The notes beneath the pieces are model-generated. The model searched no databases. It had not been told where the DNA came from and saw only the letters and a program-made list of their open reading frames with translations. A stretch of 64,000 nucleotides of DNA from Clostridiales bacterium (lineage in GTDB: Bacteria; Bacillota; Clostridia; Christensenellales; Borkfalkiaceae): assembly GCA_022508265.1 (NCBI GenBank), contig JAFLVP010000004.1:20372-84371 (forward strand), in the 5' to 3' direction. This document shows, in pieces, positions 28,901 to 37,317 of the stretch (its first letter is position 1; each line of letters begins with the position of its first letter). A program made the translations under genes and the position numbers.

Positions 28901-29242
28901 AATAAGACCGGGGTTGGTAACCTTTCCGTCTTTGTAAACAATCTGCGCTTCGGGCGCCGTGCCGTGACCCTGCACGTCAAATGTTACAGTATAGTTTTCA
29001 CGACCGCAAACGTCGCATTTTCCGTCTGCGCCGTCCGCGTCCGTTTCGTTGTTGACCTCGTCAATGTGAGCCTCTTTAGTCTTTGCGTCGTCTCCGTCAA
29101 CACATTCTTCCCAATGGCCCTCCGCATCCGAGCGCCAATTATAGGAGTGCGTATGACCTCCTGTAGGAGTACAGCCGAACGCGGCAAGCGATGCCGTTGA
29201 CGCGGCTGCAAGCAGGAAAGCCAGTAGTGTTTTCTTTTTCAT
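25904..29242 (-). CDS. InlB B-repeat (Listeria-Bacteroides repeat) surface lipoprotein
   Basis: A 1112-residue exported protein. A signal peptide ending in AAFGC suggests lipidation. A short Cys/His-rich segment (HSYNWRSDAEGHWEEC, CDVCGREN) follows, then five InlB B-type repeats of about 70-80 residues, each opening with a TFDxxGHGTAPE-like strand and closing in YAKW or similar. The C-terminal 650 residues are beta-rich; near the end are PPC-like adhesive modules (GETYYAKFTATEAGTYKFRF). Proteins of this kind usually adhere to host or partner surfaces. It has its own promoter and is separated from the MoxR operon by a strong hairpin. Confidence 0.85.
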   Translation of the reverse strand: MKKKTLLAFLLAAASTASLAAFGCTPTGGHTHSYNWRSDAEGHWEECVDGDDAKTKEAHIDEVNNETDADGADGKCDVCGRENYTVTFDVQGHGTAPEAQIVYKDGKVTNPGLIAEAGLVFGGWYADAACTTEFDFNGTAITAPTTVYAKWSATVTFDVGGHGTAPEAQTVKLGETAVEPAEPDYGADGYVFDYWYADDEETPYDFSTPVTAELTLHACWKVDTRPLVTFNLGTEGRNKTYALQRVEEGGHATKPETDPDIDGYLFAGWYTEDGSAEFDFENTAINADTKIVAHWTVDERIMFKFDMQGHGEQIPTQKLEEGQKPTKPADPSATGYTFAGWYTNPECDGDEYDFSSEVSENTTLYAKWTVTVTFNMQGHGTAPEVQNVKVGGLVTKPEDPVSEDPDFVFVGWYRDEDCTQTFNFNTQTIESAITIYAKWKAIYPELELSTPYQTTFEEKTVLKFSFTAEEMGRYELSLYNPAAQKCYFTTDLAEDEGVFYGAGYAKDVKELDLYANKTVIITLYRPADGIEDDTRVSLLVSEINNEEFPEEGWTSGKYVGSKYTVDFNKTAKQVTVNYSDLGSFGISSYLGGSFNTAYFSVITEQTETATRTDDYTLTEIEPGTLVLKVKKSGGGTDTDTLHYVAPQAALDISAFAGTYTRAGDGVNYFGSGTIFEIVVHASGNSYVKYGSIKNPDKMEFMYGEQGGTLYEKSDGSGYNVLKLNNIILTANLSGGKVVSVNVQLSDGTGVYVYTRSGDAPKEIPKVLPVDMGVHYVGNHFMYYYSNVNYHDVSLEGGYVNLSLTGYNSETDRYIATASYYNENYDQVTLNLEVGVSGSEGNYTIVIYKDNTLYDTLNPLVFVNLPTETQEFTLQTSMFVFGQYYYFKAAAGGTYSISLSTDESYNDGDFYFGPDDNDEYNKSIHIHASDVDPGTIASFDYCAWGSLSDGDQFKVKTNDIVILHIGNRITKVPATIKIKFEKQQSKPGETEETAFDMNAEGGSKTFVASSGETYYAKFTATEAGTYKFRFSNDMYGDTVYTNAMIIKGLIYGYHPDEWTWYYAGEPEYGEISVIRDGEEHAAVVELEAGETIIIELLTGGWAYDADFTFEVFK

Positions 29243-29396
29243 GACTATCTCCTTGAAACTTTTATTGTGTAAAGCGGGTGTTTCATTTCCGCATAAATTT
29301 CTTAATTATAAAAAAAGGTGACGCTTTATTTTATTTTTATGCATTTATGCACAAATTTTGGCGTCACTATGCTGTCTGTATATTATTGGTTTGTTT

Positions 29397-29425
29397 ATTT
29401 TATCACAAAAAATGTATATTGTCAA
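29397..29425 (-). promoter_or_regulatory. Promoter of the InlB-repeat lipoprotein gene
   Basis: TTGACA and TAAAAT on the minus strand with a 17-nt spacer, about 150 nt before the ATG. Confidence 0.75.
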
Positions 29426-29558
29426 TAGGTTTACGAATAAAAATTAAGCCAAAACTGTATAATTTTTCTTATTTTTTAATAATTTTTTTTCTGTATAATT
29501 ATAAATTTTAACTAAAAATGAAATTTTTTACATTTATGCAAAATTCAAAAATAAGCAA

Positions 29559-29584
29559 AAGCGGCCGCTATGGTGCGACCGCTT
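29559..29584 (-). terminator. Terminator of the DUF3737-malY-M60-AKR operon
   Basis: On the minus strand AAGCGGTCGC, 6-nt loop, GCGGCCGCTT (one G-T pair) followed by TTGCTTATTTTTG. Confidence 0.75.
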
Positions 29585-29615
29585 AAAGCTGTAAATTGTA
29601 TATATAATTTAATTT

Positions 29616-30749
29616 TTACCGCAGTCTTTTTGAGAAGTCCTTCATCATATCGGAAATTTTTATGTTCTGCGGGCAGACCTTTTCACAGCTTTTACAGCCT
29701 ATGCAGGCGGAAGGAAGCTTTTCCTTTGTATAGGTGTCGAACACCATCGGCGCAATAAATCCGTCGCGCGAGGAGCAGTGCTCGTTGTACAGCCTGATAA
29801 TTTCCGGAATTTCAAGCTCTTTGGGGCAGTGCGTAGTGCAGTAGCGGCAAGCCGTGCAGGGAAGAGAGTTACTTCTAATTATACTGTCGGCAATTCCCAA
29901 AAGAGCAGTCATTTCCTCTCTATTTAATGGCTTGTCATATTTGAAGGTGTTTAAGTTGTCCTCCACCTGCGCCATATCGCTCATGCCCGATAAAATTACG
30001 GTGACTTCGGGCAGGCTCTGCAAAAAGCGGAACGCCCACGCAGGTATCCCCTCGTCGGGACGGAGTTTTTTCAAGGTATCTTCGTACTCCTTTGCAAGGG
30101 TGGCAAGCTTGCCGCCGCGCAGGGGCTCCATTACCCACACGGGGATGTTGTAGCTTTTGAAAAGCTCCATCTTTTCCTTCGCGCCTTGGAAAGTCCAGTC
30201 GAGGTAGTTAATCTGCAACTGACCGAATTCCATATACTTGCCGTATTTTTCGAGGAAGCGCTTTAAAACGCCGTACTCGCCGTGACCCGAAAAGCCGAGG
30301 TGCTTTATTCTGCCGTTTTGCTTCTGTTTTAAAAGATAGCTGACCGTGCCGTACTTTTCGTCGTCGAGGTAGGCGTCTATATTCTTTTCGCAGACGTTGT
30401 GAACAAGATAAAAGTCGAAATACTCCACCCTGCATTTTTTAAGCTGTTTTTCGAATATTTCTTCCGTCTTGCCCATGTTGTTTAAATCGTAGCCGGGGAA
30501 CTTGCTTGCAAGATAAAAGCTCTCGCGCGGATACTTTTCAAGAATTTTCCCGACAACAAGCTCAGACTGTCCGTCGTGATAGCCCCACGCCGTGTCGTAA
30601 TAATTTACGCCGTTTTTATAAGCGGTATCAATCATTTTTGCCGCAAACTCCTCGTCTATGTCGGCATACACTCCGTTTTTTGTGGGCAGGCGCATACAGC
30701 CGAAACCGAGCGCGGAGAGTTTTTTATCTTGAAACTGTCTGTAAATCAT
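29616..30749 (-). CDS. Aldo/keto reductase with C-terminal 4Fe-4S ferredoxin domain
   Basis: A 377-residue fusion. The N-terminal TIM barrel has the AKR catalytic tetrad region (DTAWGYHDGQSE with Asp/Tyr; HNVC-type histidine segment YLVHNVC; the lysine in LASKFPG). The C-terminal ~80 residues contain two clusters, CTACRYCTTHCP and CIGCKSCEKVCP, which would bind iron-sulphur clusters. This subfamily is common in strict anaerobes and probably passes electrons from ferredoxin-like centres to a carbonyl substrate. AAGGAG precedes the ATG, 26 bp after the M60 peptidase gene. Substrate unknown. Confidence 0.9.
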   Translation of the reverse strand: MIYRQFQDKKLSALGFGCMRLPTKNGVYADIDEEFAAKMIDTAYKNGVNYYDTAWGYHDGQSELVVGKILEKYPRESFYLASKFPGYDLNNMGKTEEIFEKQLKKCRVEYFDFYLVHNVCEKNIDAYLDDEKYGTVSYLLKQKQNGRIKHLGFSGHGEYGVLKRFLEKYGKYMEFGQLQINYLDWTFQGAKEKMELFKSYNIPVWVMEPLRGGKLATLAKEYEDTLKKLRPDEGIPAWAFRFLQSLPEVTVILSGMSDMAQVEDNLNTFKYDKPLNREEMTALLGIADSIIRSNSLPCTACRYCTTHCPKELEIPEIIRLYNEHCSSRDGFIAPMVFDTYTKEKLPSACIGCKSCEKVCPQNIKISDMMKDFSKRLR

Positions 30750-30775
30750 AATAATCTCCTTATCAATATTCTAAA

Positions 30776-33700
30776 TTAAGAAAAAGTAACTACCGATTCA
30801 ATCGTTGCCTCGCCGATACATATAAATTCCACCGTGTGCGTTCCCGAATTCAATGCGTCGCAGAGGTACGTCAAAAGATATTGTCCGTCGTCCGCTTTCA
30901 ATTCTATGGAAGAAACTTCTTTTCCGTCTATTTTTACCTTGAAGTTCTTGCCGTACTCCGCCGAGGATATAAAGCCCACTCTCGTTCCATCGAAGGTGAA
31001 GGTCATAGTAGCGCCTGCACTGCCCTTGTAGATATGACCGAAGCTCGACATTGTCTGTACGCCCTGCCAATTTCCGCTGTAGCTGAAAATTTCTTCGTCG
31101 GGTGCAAGCTTGTTGCCGCCGTTTACTTCGAACACTCTCCACATTTCAAGTTCGCGAATGATAAGGTAATTACCCATCGATTCGGTAATTTCTATTTTAT
31201 AATAGCGCATTAGCGTATCGTCGAAGTCGAGCGTCTGCTGAATTCCCGAACGTGTTAAATCGGTATAGCTTTTAACGAGTTCGTAATTTTCTCCGTCAAG
31301 ACTTTTATACAGTTTCAATGCCTTGGGGAATTGAAGGTCGCTTCTGTTCTGACTGTAAATGACCAGACGGTTAGCCGCATACTCTTTGCCGAGGTCTATC
31401 ACGAGTGTAAAGGGATTTTCCTCGCTGGGAGCTCTGTTCATATGAAGCTGTTTCTTGTCGCCCATATCCTTAATGCCGTCTACTACGACCGACAAATCGT
31501 TGCCGCCCCAACCGTTGTGAAGATAGAGATTTGCGCACTGCTCTTCTACTACTCTCTGTTCGCCGACGCCGAGCTGATAGTTGTTCGTATAGTCGTAGTT
31601 GTAAGTGCGCCTGTAGAAATAGTCCGTTTCGAAATCGGAGTTCTCGGGGAATTCGTAGTCGCTCCTGTATCCGTTTGCGTAGGGTTGCTGGTTGTTGGTT
31701 ATTACGGGCGTTTCTACGAACACTTTGAATTCCGCCTCGGTGACGTATTCAAGTCCGTTGCCTTTGTTTATCTGATATTTATTGAGCTCCCCGTTTAAAT
31801 GCACCTCTTCAATGGCATAAGTGGTGCCCGAGAATTTGTAGGTCGATACGGTGTACTCGTAGCCGTTTGCTTCTTCGCCGGTAACCGCTTGCCCGTTTGC
31901 GTTGAAATATTCGTTGGTTATGTTGTATTGGAACTTATCCCACTTCTTCATACCGAGGCGGGCAAATGAGCCTCTGTTGTTATCCCAAATGGCGACAATA
32001 AGCACCTCTTTGAAGTATAACCAGCCGCCCGCTTCAAGCTCCACGTCGAAATAACTGTTGGGGTCGTTGGGGCGGAAATAATCGCTTGGACCGCGCTGTT
32101 CGGTGACGTCCTTGATAGTCGCGCCTAACTGATAATTAACGCCGTCCAGCGAGTAATAGACCGCACAATTCAATCTGCCTGCCAAATATGTTCTGTACTT
32201 GCCCTCTTCCGCCGCGTAAAGCTTTCCTTCCAAAACGTCTATCGTGTTTTCGTGGATGAAATGCTCTTCGGGTGCGTTGGGATATTTTTCTCTGTTCGCT
32301 TCATTGTCGAGATAGAACCAAATTTCGGTGTTGCACTTCTCCATGGGGTGGTTTCTTTTGTCGTATTTCGCAGGCTCGTTCGAATAACCCGCAAAGTTGC
32401 TTTCATACGCCGTCTGCGCGTCTTTATACATATTGGCGGGCTCATAAACATACGTCGTTCTTTGAAGGGTCATTTTATTGAGCTCGCTTGACATTTCGAA
32501 TTCGAGTATCAAATCCACGTCGGCAACTTTAAACGCTTTGTCCGTTTTAGTGATTTCCAAAGTTACGACTATCTGCCCCGAGCGCGAGCCCGAAGAGCTG
32601 TCGGCAGGTCTGTAAGTAAGATGCCTGTCGTCTACCTTTGTGACCGTACCGTTTGAGGGATTTGTAAAGCTCTTGATTCTGTAAGTGAAACCGTCGGGAA
32701 TAACCACACTGCCGCTTGCATACGAACCTTCCACTACGGTATAGGGCGAAAGGTCGATATCAAAGGACTCCGAAACGGGAATTAAGTAGGGCTGCATTGT
32801 GGTAAAGCTCTTCTTCTCGCCGTTGTACATATAGCTTCTGCCCGTCTGATAGACAGAAGATACGGGAACGAACATAGGATAATCGGAGTTGCCGTATTGC
32901 GCTGCTTCTTCCTCGGTTACGCCTTGAAGTATATTCTGGAAATAGTAGGACATATCGTTGTGCGTAACGTCCTGCCATGCACGCATATAGCCGAGGTAGT
33001 TTTCTTTATAATCTCCCGTTGTCTGCTGTTTTACCTTTGCCTGAATGTAGTTATCGGGACCGAAATTGTGCAAAAGGGTTGCATACAGCGCAAGTCCCTG
33101 TTTTCCGTTGCCGGGGTTTTCGCCGCGCGAAATTTTGAGTGTGTCGTTCAAAGCCCACGTTGCGCTCGTATAAGTGTTCCAACCGCTCATTCCCTGCGCA
33201 CCGTAGTTGGTAATTCCTCTGTTTGCGGAAATTTTGGTAAACAGAGCATATGAAACGAGAGTCATACCGTTGTTGGTAACTTCGCCGCCTCCGCCTACGC
33301 CGTAGCCTTGGAAATTGTGATGATATTCGTGGAAATTACCCCACGCGCCCGAGGTTACAATACCGTTGTAGTTGAGTGAATTTGCCATCCAGCCCTCGGG
33401 GCAGTTTACGGATTGCTGTCCGGGGAATGCAACCGCCGCGCCCGCCGCAACGAAGGGGTCGTACAAAAATACTATGCCCTGCTTGGAGTTGGTCGTGGTA
33501 ACGGACGCAACCTTATCCCAAAGCACCGCCGCTTTGTAAATTGCATCGTAGTCATAGTTTGCCGCCTGACGCTTGGGGCCCGAGTGAAGCACGCCGTAGT
33601 TCCAAACTTCCAAATCGAAATAGGGTGCCGAGGACAATTTGTTCTCGTTGAACTCTTCTTCGGTGGTATAACCGAGGATAAAGTGCGAATACGCAACTCC

Positions 33701-35113
33701 TCCCGAAATGGTTGCGGTAAACGTTGCTCCTACGTTTCTTATGTATAAAGGTCCGCCTATGAACGAGCCCACGTACGCGGTATAAGTATCCGTTTCTTCG
33801 TCGTAGATTGAGGTATTCTTGTTGACGTTCATCGTGTTGAGCAGTATCGGGAAACGCTGCATCTGGTTTTTAGCCGTCCAGATGTTGTTCGCCTTGCCGT
33901 TGTAAAGCGCCTGACCGATATGTACGGAAAGTCCGCCCGTCGCTTCCATATCCTTTGCGCTTATGGTTATTTTGATAACTTCGCCCGCGGGTGCGTAAAC
34001 GCCCGTGACGCTGTAACTGTTGTAGCCTCTCGGTCTTAATGTTACTCTCTTTATTATTGCCTTTTCGTCGTTCGATACGTCACCGCCGTATAATCCTACG
34101 GATGCGGTGTGCTTGTAGAGGCGTCTGTGATGACCGCTCTTATCCAATACGGGCTCGGGTTCGGCTGTAGAACCTTTATATAAAAATCCGTTCGCGTCCA
34201 TCCAGGTATAACCGCCCGCACCGCCGTTCCAGGTATTTGCCGCAGAGAGATAGCTTGACTCGTATATGAGCGCGTCTCTTGCCGCAACCTGCTCTTCGCC
34301 GCCGCCGATTACGGTATTGAGCGCAGAGCCGTACTTGGGATAGACCGAAAGCCCTTCGTCGCGCGTTTTGGAGGGGATATTTCTCTCCACCTCGCCGATT
34401 ACCTCGCTGTAATAGCCGACTTCGGTTATAGATTTAAAGTCCGTGTCGTATTCTTTTGCGGAGGGCAAATCGTCGAAATAATGCTCTTTGCCTGCGGCAA
34501 CAAATGCGTATTTACTGTTGGGTTTTACTCCGCTTCCCAAAAGGTAATCGCCGCTTGTGGGAATTTGTATTTTGACGTCGCTGAGGCTACCGTCATTACC
34601 TTTGACGGAGTTGCACGAGCTTGTTCCCAAGCCAATGCTTAAAATTATTGCAAAAATTAAAATGAAGGAGAGCGCGGCAATAGCAATATAGTGCACCTGC
34701 TTGTTTTTGATAAACGCCACAGCCTTGGAAACGAACGAGTCCGAACCGCCCGATTGGGTATTTGACTGCTTTTCTTCCTTTGCGGGAACAGTGTTTGTCT
34801 TTTGAGGCTCGGCAGCAGCTGTTGTCTTTTTGGCCGTCGTCGCGGATTTGCTTGCCGTTGTTACATTCTTTGCCTCGGCAGTTTTCGTCGCGGGCTTCTC
34901 GCTTGCCGCTGTTGCAGAGGGTTTTGCCGCCGCCTTAGGTGTTGTGGTTGTTGCAGGTTTTGCCGCCTTGGGCGTTGCTTTAACAACCGTCGTTGACTTT
35001 GCCGCGGGTTTCTCGCTCTCTGCGGGTTTTACGGTCGCCTTTGTTGTTGTCTTGACAACCACCTTGGCTTTAGGCGTCTCGGTTGCCTTTGTATCCGTTT
35101 TCTTCTCAGCCAT
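30776..35113 (-). CDS. M60-family (enhancin-like) metallopeptidase with F5/8 type C domain and N-terminal membrane anchor
   Basis: A 1445-residue protein. Residues 1-~135 are a very Lys/Ala/Thr/Pro-rich, presumably cytoplasmic tail (ATPKAAKPATTTTPKAAAKP), then one membrane helix (HYIAIAALSFILIFAIILSIG). The extracellular part contains the gluzincin motif HEYHH (H595, E596, H599) with E611 eleven residues on, as in M60 peptidases that cut mucin-type glycoproteins. A discoidin (F5/8C) carbohydrate-binding domain lies near residues ~1250-1370 (NRLVIYSQNRSDLQFPKALK) with another beta-sandwich after it. It lies 13 bp after malY and 26 bp before the reductase gene. A role in host mucin use or adhesion is inferred from the family. 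Confidence 0.88.
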   Translation of the reverse strand: MAEKKTDTKATETPKAKVVVKTTTKATVKPAESEKPAAKSTTVVKATPKAAKPATTTTPKAAAKPSATAASEKPATKTAEAKNVTTASKSATTAKKTTAAAEPQKTNTVPAKEEKQSNTQSGGSDSFVSKAVAFIKNKQVHYIAIAALSFILIFAIILSIGLGTSSCNSVKGNDGSLSDVKIQIPTSGDYLLGSGVKPNSKYAFVAAGKEHYFDDLPSAKEYDTDFKSITEVGYYSEVIGEVERNIPSKTRDEGLSVYPKYGSALNTVIGGGEEQVAARDALIYESSYLSAANTWNGGAGGYTWMDANGFLYKGSTAEPEPVLDKSGHHRRLYKHTASVGLYGGDVSNDEKAIIKRVTLRPRGYNSYSVTGVYAPAGEVIKITISAKDMEATGGLSVHIGQALYNGKANNIWTAKNQMQRFPILLNTMNVNKNTSIYDEETDTYTAYVGSFIGGPLYIRNVGATFTATISGGVAYSHFILGYTTEEEFNENKLSSAPYFDLEVWNYGVLHSGPKRQAANYDYDAIYKAAVLWDKVASVTTTNSKQGIVFLYDPFVAAGAAVAFPGQQSVNCPEGWMANSLNYNGIVTSGAWGNFHEYHHNFQGYGVGGGGEVTNNGMTLVSYALFTKISANRGITNYGAQGMSGWNTYTSATWALNDTLKISRGENPGNGKQGLALYATLLHNFGPDNYIQAKVKQQTTGDYKENYLGYMRAWQDVTHNDMSYYFQNILQGVTEEEAAQYGNSDYPMFVPVSSVYQTGRSYMYNGEKKSFTTMQPYLIPVSESFDIDLSPYTVVEGSYASGSVVIPDGFTYRIKSFTNPSNGTVTKVDDRHLTYRPADSSSGSRSGQIVVTLEITKTDKAFKVADVDLILEFEMSSELNKMTLQRTTYVYEPANMYKDAQTAYESNFAGYSNEPAKYDKRNHPMEKCNTEIWFYLDNEANREKYPNAPEEHFIHENTIDVLEGKLYAAEEGKYRTYLAGRLNCAVYYSLDGVNYQLGATIKDVTEQRGPSDYFRPNDPNSYFDVELEAGGWLYFKEVLIVAIWDNNRGSFARLGMKKWDKFQYNITNEYFNANGQAVTGEEANGYEYTVSTYKFSGTTYAIEEVHLNGELNKYQINKGNGLEYVTEAEFKVFVETPVITNNQQPYANGYRSDYEFPENSDFETDYFYRRTYNYDYTNNYQLGVGEQRVVEEQCANLYLHNGWGGNDLSVVVDGIKDMGDKKQLHMNRAPSEENPFTLVIDLGKEYAANRLVIYSQNRSDLQFPKALKLYKSLDGENYELVKSYTDLTRSGIQQTLDFDDTLMRYYKIEITESMGNYLIIRELEMWRVFEVNGGNKLAPDEEIFSYSGNWQGVQTMSSFGHIYKGSAGATMTFTFDGTRVGFISSAEYGKNFKVKIDGKEVSSIELKADDGQYLLTYLCDALNSGTHTVEFICIGEATIESVVTFS

Positions 35114-35126
35114 AAATTCTCCTTAA

Positions 35127-36299
35127 TTAAACTCTATGCCTGTCTATATATTCTTTTACGCCTTTTACAAACCTTTCGAGTCCGTCCCGAAGGCGCTCGC
35201 GGTTGCAGGCGGTGTTCATGCGCACGAAGGTTGCGCCGTTCCCCCTATACTGCTTGCCGGAGGACAATATAAGCCCCGTTTTTGCTCTTAAAAACTCGCA
35301 CAGTCCGTCTGAATCGCCTGTTACCGAACTGCAATCTATCCACACAACATAAGTTGCGTTGGCTTGTATAGCTTTAACCTCCGGCAGGTGCTTTTCAAGA
35401 TATTCGTTGACGTATTTGCGGTTTTGAGCGAGATATTTTTTAAGCTCTTCGAGCCACTCCTCTCCCTCGTTGAACGCGGCGACCGTGCCCTCGACCGCAA
35501 AGCAGTTGGGTTCGGCGACCTCGTCGCTGTTGAGCCCGCGCACGATTTTTTCGCGCAGGTGCACGTTTGGCACGACGACTGCCGCCGACTGCAAGCCCGC
35601 AAAATTGAAGGCTTTGCTCGCCGAAATGCAGGTTATGCTGTTTTGTGCGCAGTCCTCGCTGACGGAGGCAAAGGGGATATACTTAAATCCGGGGGCGGTC
35701 AAGTCGCAGTGAATTTCGTCCGAAAGCACGGTGACGCCGTGTTTTTTGCAGAGTGCGCCGACTTTTGCGATTTCTTCCCTGCTCCATATATTACCCGTAG
35801 GGTTGTGCGGGTTGCAGAATATGAGCATTGTCGTCAACGGGTGGGAAAGCACTTCTTCCAAATTTCCGAAATCAATGCCGTACTTGCCGTCGGAATAGGC
35901 AAGCTTGCACTCCTTAACCGTCCTGCCCGCATTCTCTATTGAGTGATAGAAAATATCGAACGCGGGAGTTAAAACCGCGACCCTGTCGCCGAGGTTGGTT
36001 ATCCTTTTTACTATGCAGGAAATTGCGGGAACTATGCCCGTGCAGAACTGCAGCCACGACTTATCTATCGTAAAATTATGACGACGGTTCCACCAGGAGA
36101 TTATGGCCTCGTACCACTTGTCGGGAACGATAGCGTAGCCGAAAACGCCGTGCTTTGCGCGGTTTACAAGCGCCTCCGTTACGCACGGTGCGGTTGTAAA
36201 GTCCATATCCGCAACCCACATAGGCAGCTCGTTTTCGGCAATATCCCATTTCATTGAGCTCGTTCCCCGCCTTTCGGGATTGAAATCGAAATCAAACAT
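35127..36299 (-). CDS. MalY/PatB family pyridoxal-phosphate C-S lyase/aminotransferase
   Basis: A fold-type I PLP enzyme of ~390 residues. The start at 36299 (MFDFDFN, AGGG 9 nt before) is preferred, placing it 2 bp after the DUF3737 stop. Motifs: MWVADMDF near the N-terminus (typical of MalY/PatB), FCNPHNPTG, SDEIHCDL and ISASKAFNFAGLQ with the PLP-binding lysine. Such enzymes are cystathionine beta-lyases that release sulphide, pyruvate and ammonia from cysteine S-conjugates. DUF3737 genes are often neighbours of this family, so a shared function is likely though unproven. Confidence 0.9.
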   Translation of the reverse strand: MFDFDFNPERRGTSSMKWDIAENELPMWVADMDFTTAPCVTEALVNRAKHGVFGYAIVPDKWYEAIISWWNRRHNFTIDKSWLQFCTGIVPAISCIVKRITNLGDRVAVLTPAFDIFYHSIENAGRTVKECKLAYSDGKYGIDFGNLEEVLSHPLTTMLIFCNPHNPTGNIWSREEIAKVGALCKKHGVTVLSDEIHCDLTAPGFKYIPFASVSEDCAQNSITCISASKAFNFAGLQSAAVVVPNVHLREKIVRGLNSDEVAEPNCFAVEGTVAAFNEGEEWLEELKKYLAQNRKYVNEYLEKHLPEVKAIQANATYVVWIDCSSVTGDSDGLCEFLRAKTGLILSSGKQYRGNGATFVRMNTACNRERLRDGLERFVKGVKEYIDRHRV

Positions 36300-36301
36300 A
36301 T

Positions 36302-37147
36302 TTATTTGCCCTTTCTGCAAATTATGCGCGTTTTCTCGGGGTCGACCTTGTCCTTTTCGATAATGAGCTCGCCGATAAAGTCGGCGGTTATCGTGCCGCC
36401 CGAGGGGTTCAGAACGCTGTCCACCCCGCCGATAATTTCCGCATCAACCGTGGAATACTCGAACGCAAGCGTGGTGTTTATGAGCTTGCAGTTCTTCAAA
36501 ACGAGGTTTTCTATGTAGCAAAGTCCCTGCAAGCTCTCCAAAGTGCAGTCTATAAAGGTGAGGTTTTTGGAATTCCAGCCCATATATTCGCCCGTAATGT
36601 GCGAATTGTAAACTGTAATATTTTCTGCGTTCCAGAACGCGTCCTTTGTCATCAGCTTTGAGTTGCGGATTTCTATATTCTTTGCACCGTCGAAAGCGTA
36701 GTTACCCAAAAGCTCGAGATTGTCTATCTGCATATTTTCGCAGTTCATTGCAAGGTAGTCGCCCTTGGCGGTAACGTTTTTTATAGTAACGTCTTTGCAA
36801 TTCCAAAGCGTTTCAGAGGCATTGGGCATAGTGATGTTTTCAAGCGCTATCCCCGACGAACGGCGGAAGGTCTTGGGCGCCTCGATGTTGCAGTTTTTCA
36901 TAGATATGTTGTGCGTATACCAAATTCCCGCACGCCCCGTTTCGGTGAGCTTGCAGTTTTCTACTTTTATGTTCCTGCAATACCAAAGAGGATACTTCCA
37001 ATTGAAAGTGCTTTTATTAAGCTCTATGTCACTGCTCTCTTTTAAGGGGGATTCGCCGTCTATAAATAAGCAGTCCTCAATATAGAGCTCCTTTGACGCG
37101 AATAAGCTCCTCTCGCCCGAAAGTTGTTGTCCTTTTATCTTTTCCAT
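36302..37147 (-). CDS. DUF3737 family protein (right-handed beta-helix)
   Basis: A 281-residue protein made of repeated short strands (IRNSKLMTKDAFWNAENITVYNS pattern) with asparagine and aromatic ladders, as in DUF3737 proteins predicted to fold as a right-handed beta helix. No signal peptide. GGAGG precedes the ATG and a promoter lies just upstream, so it opens the operon with malY. The enzymatic activity is unknown; I note only the family and the link with MalY. Confidence 0.85.
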   Translation of the reverse strand: MEKIKGQQLSGERSLFASKELYIEDCLFIDGESPLKESSDIELNKSTFNWKYPLWYCRNIKVENCKLTETGRAGIWYTHNISMKNCNIEAPKTFRRSSGIALENITMPNASETLWNCKDVTIKNVTAKGDYLAMNCENMQIDNLELLGNYAFDGAKNIEIRNSKLMTKDAFWNAENITVYNSHITGEYMGWNSKNLTFIDCTLESLQGLCYIENLVLKNCKLINTTLAFEYSTVDAEIIGGVDSVLNPSGGTITADFIGELIIEKDKVDPEKTRIICRKGK

Positions 37148-37200
37148 AAATTACCTCCGTAAAATTTCGTTCTTTTTATACGGTTTTTTTGTTTAAGACA

Positions 37201-37229
37201 ATTATATTACCAAAAACCCCTCTTTGCAA
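37201..37229 (-). promoter_or_regulatory. Promoter of the DUF3737-malY-M60-AKR operon
   Basis: TTGCAA and TATAAT on the minus strand with a 17-nt spacer, about 50 nt before the ATG of the DUF3737 gene. Confidence 0.7.
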
Positions 37230-37288
37230 TCTTTTTTAGGTTTAAACTGTCCGCTTTGAAAATTTCACAAAAAGCTCATATAAAAATC

Positions 37289-37312
37289 AAAGCCGACGGG
37301 TCCGTCGGCTTT
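37289..37312 (-). terminator. Terminator of the NUDIX gene
   Basis: AAAGCCGACGG and CCGTCGGCTTT arms directly after the stop at 37318; on the minus strand GATTTTTATATG follows. Confidence 0.85.
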
Positions 37313-37317
37313 ACAGG

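Larger units (their letters stand above)
29243..29615. other. AT-rich intergenic region with promoter, leader hairpin and terminator
   Basis: No gene is visible. On the minus strand it holds the InlB-gene promoter (29397-29425), a ~150-nt leader containing GTGACGC and GCGTCAC arms about 36 nt apart that can close a large hairpin around a TGCATAAATGCA palindrome, and at its right end the terminator of the aldo-keto reductase operon. I recognise no known riboswitch. Confidence 0.55.

Noticed and set aside
34802-35126. Plus-strand ORFs rich in Ala/Val or Cys/Arg
   Set aside because: Antisense of the Lys/Ala/Thr/Pro repeats of the M60 protein.
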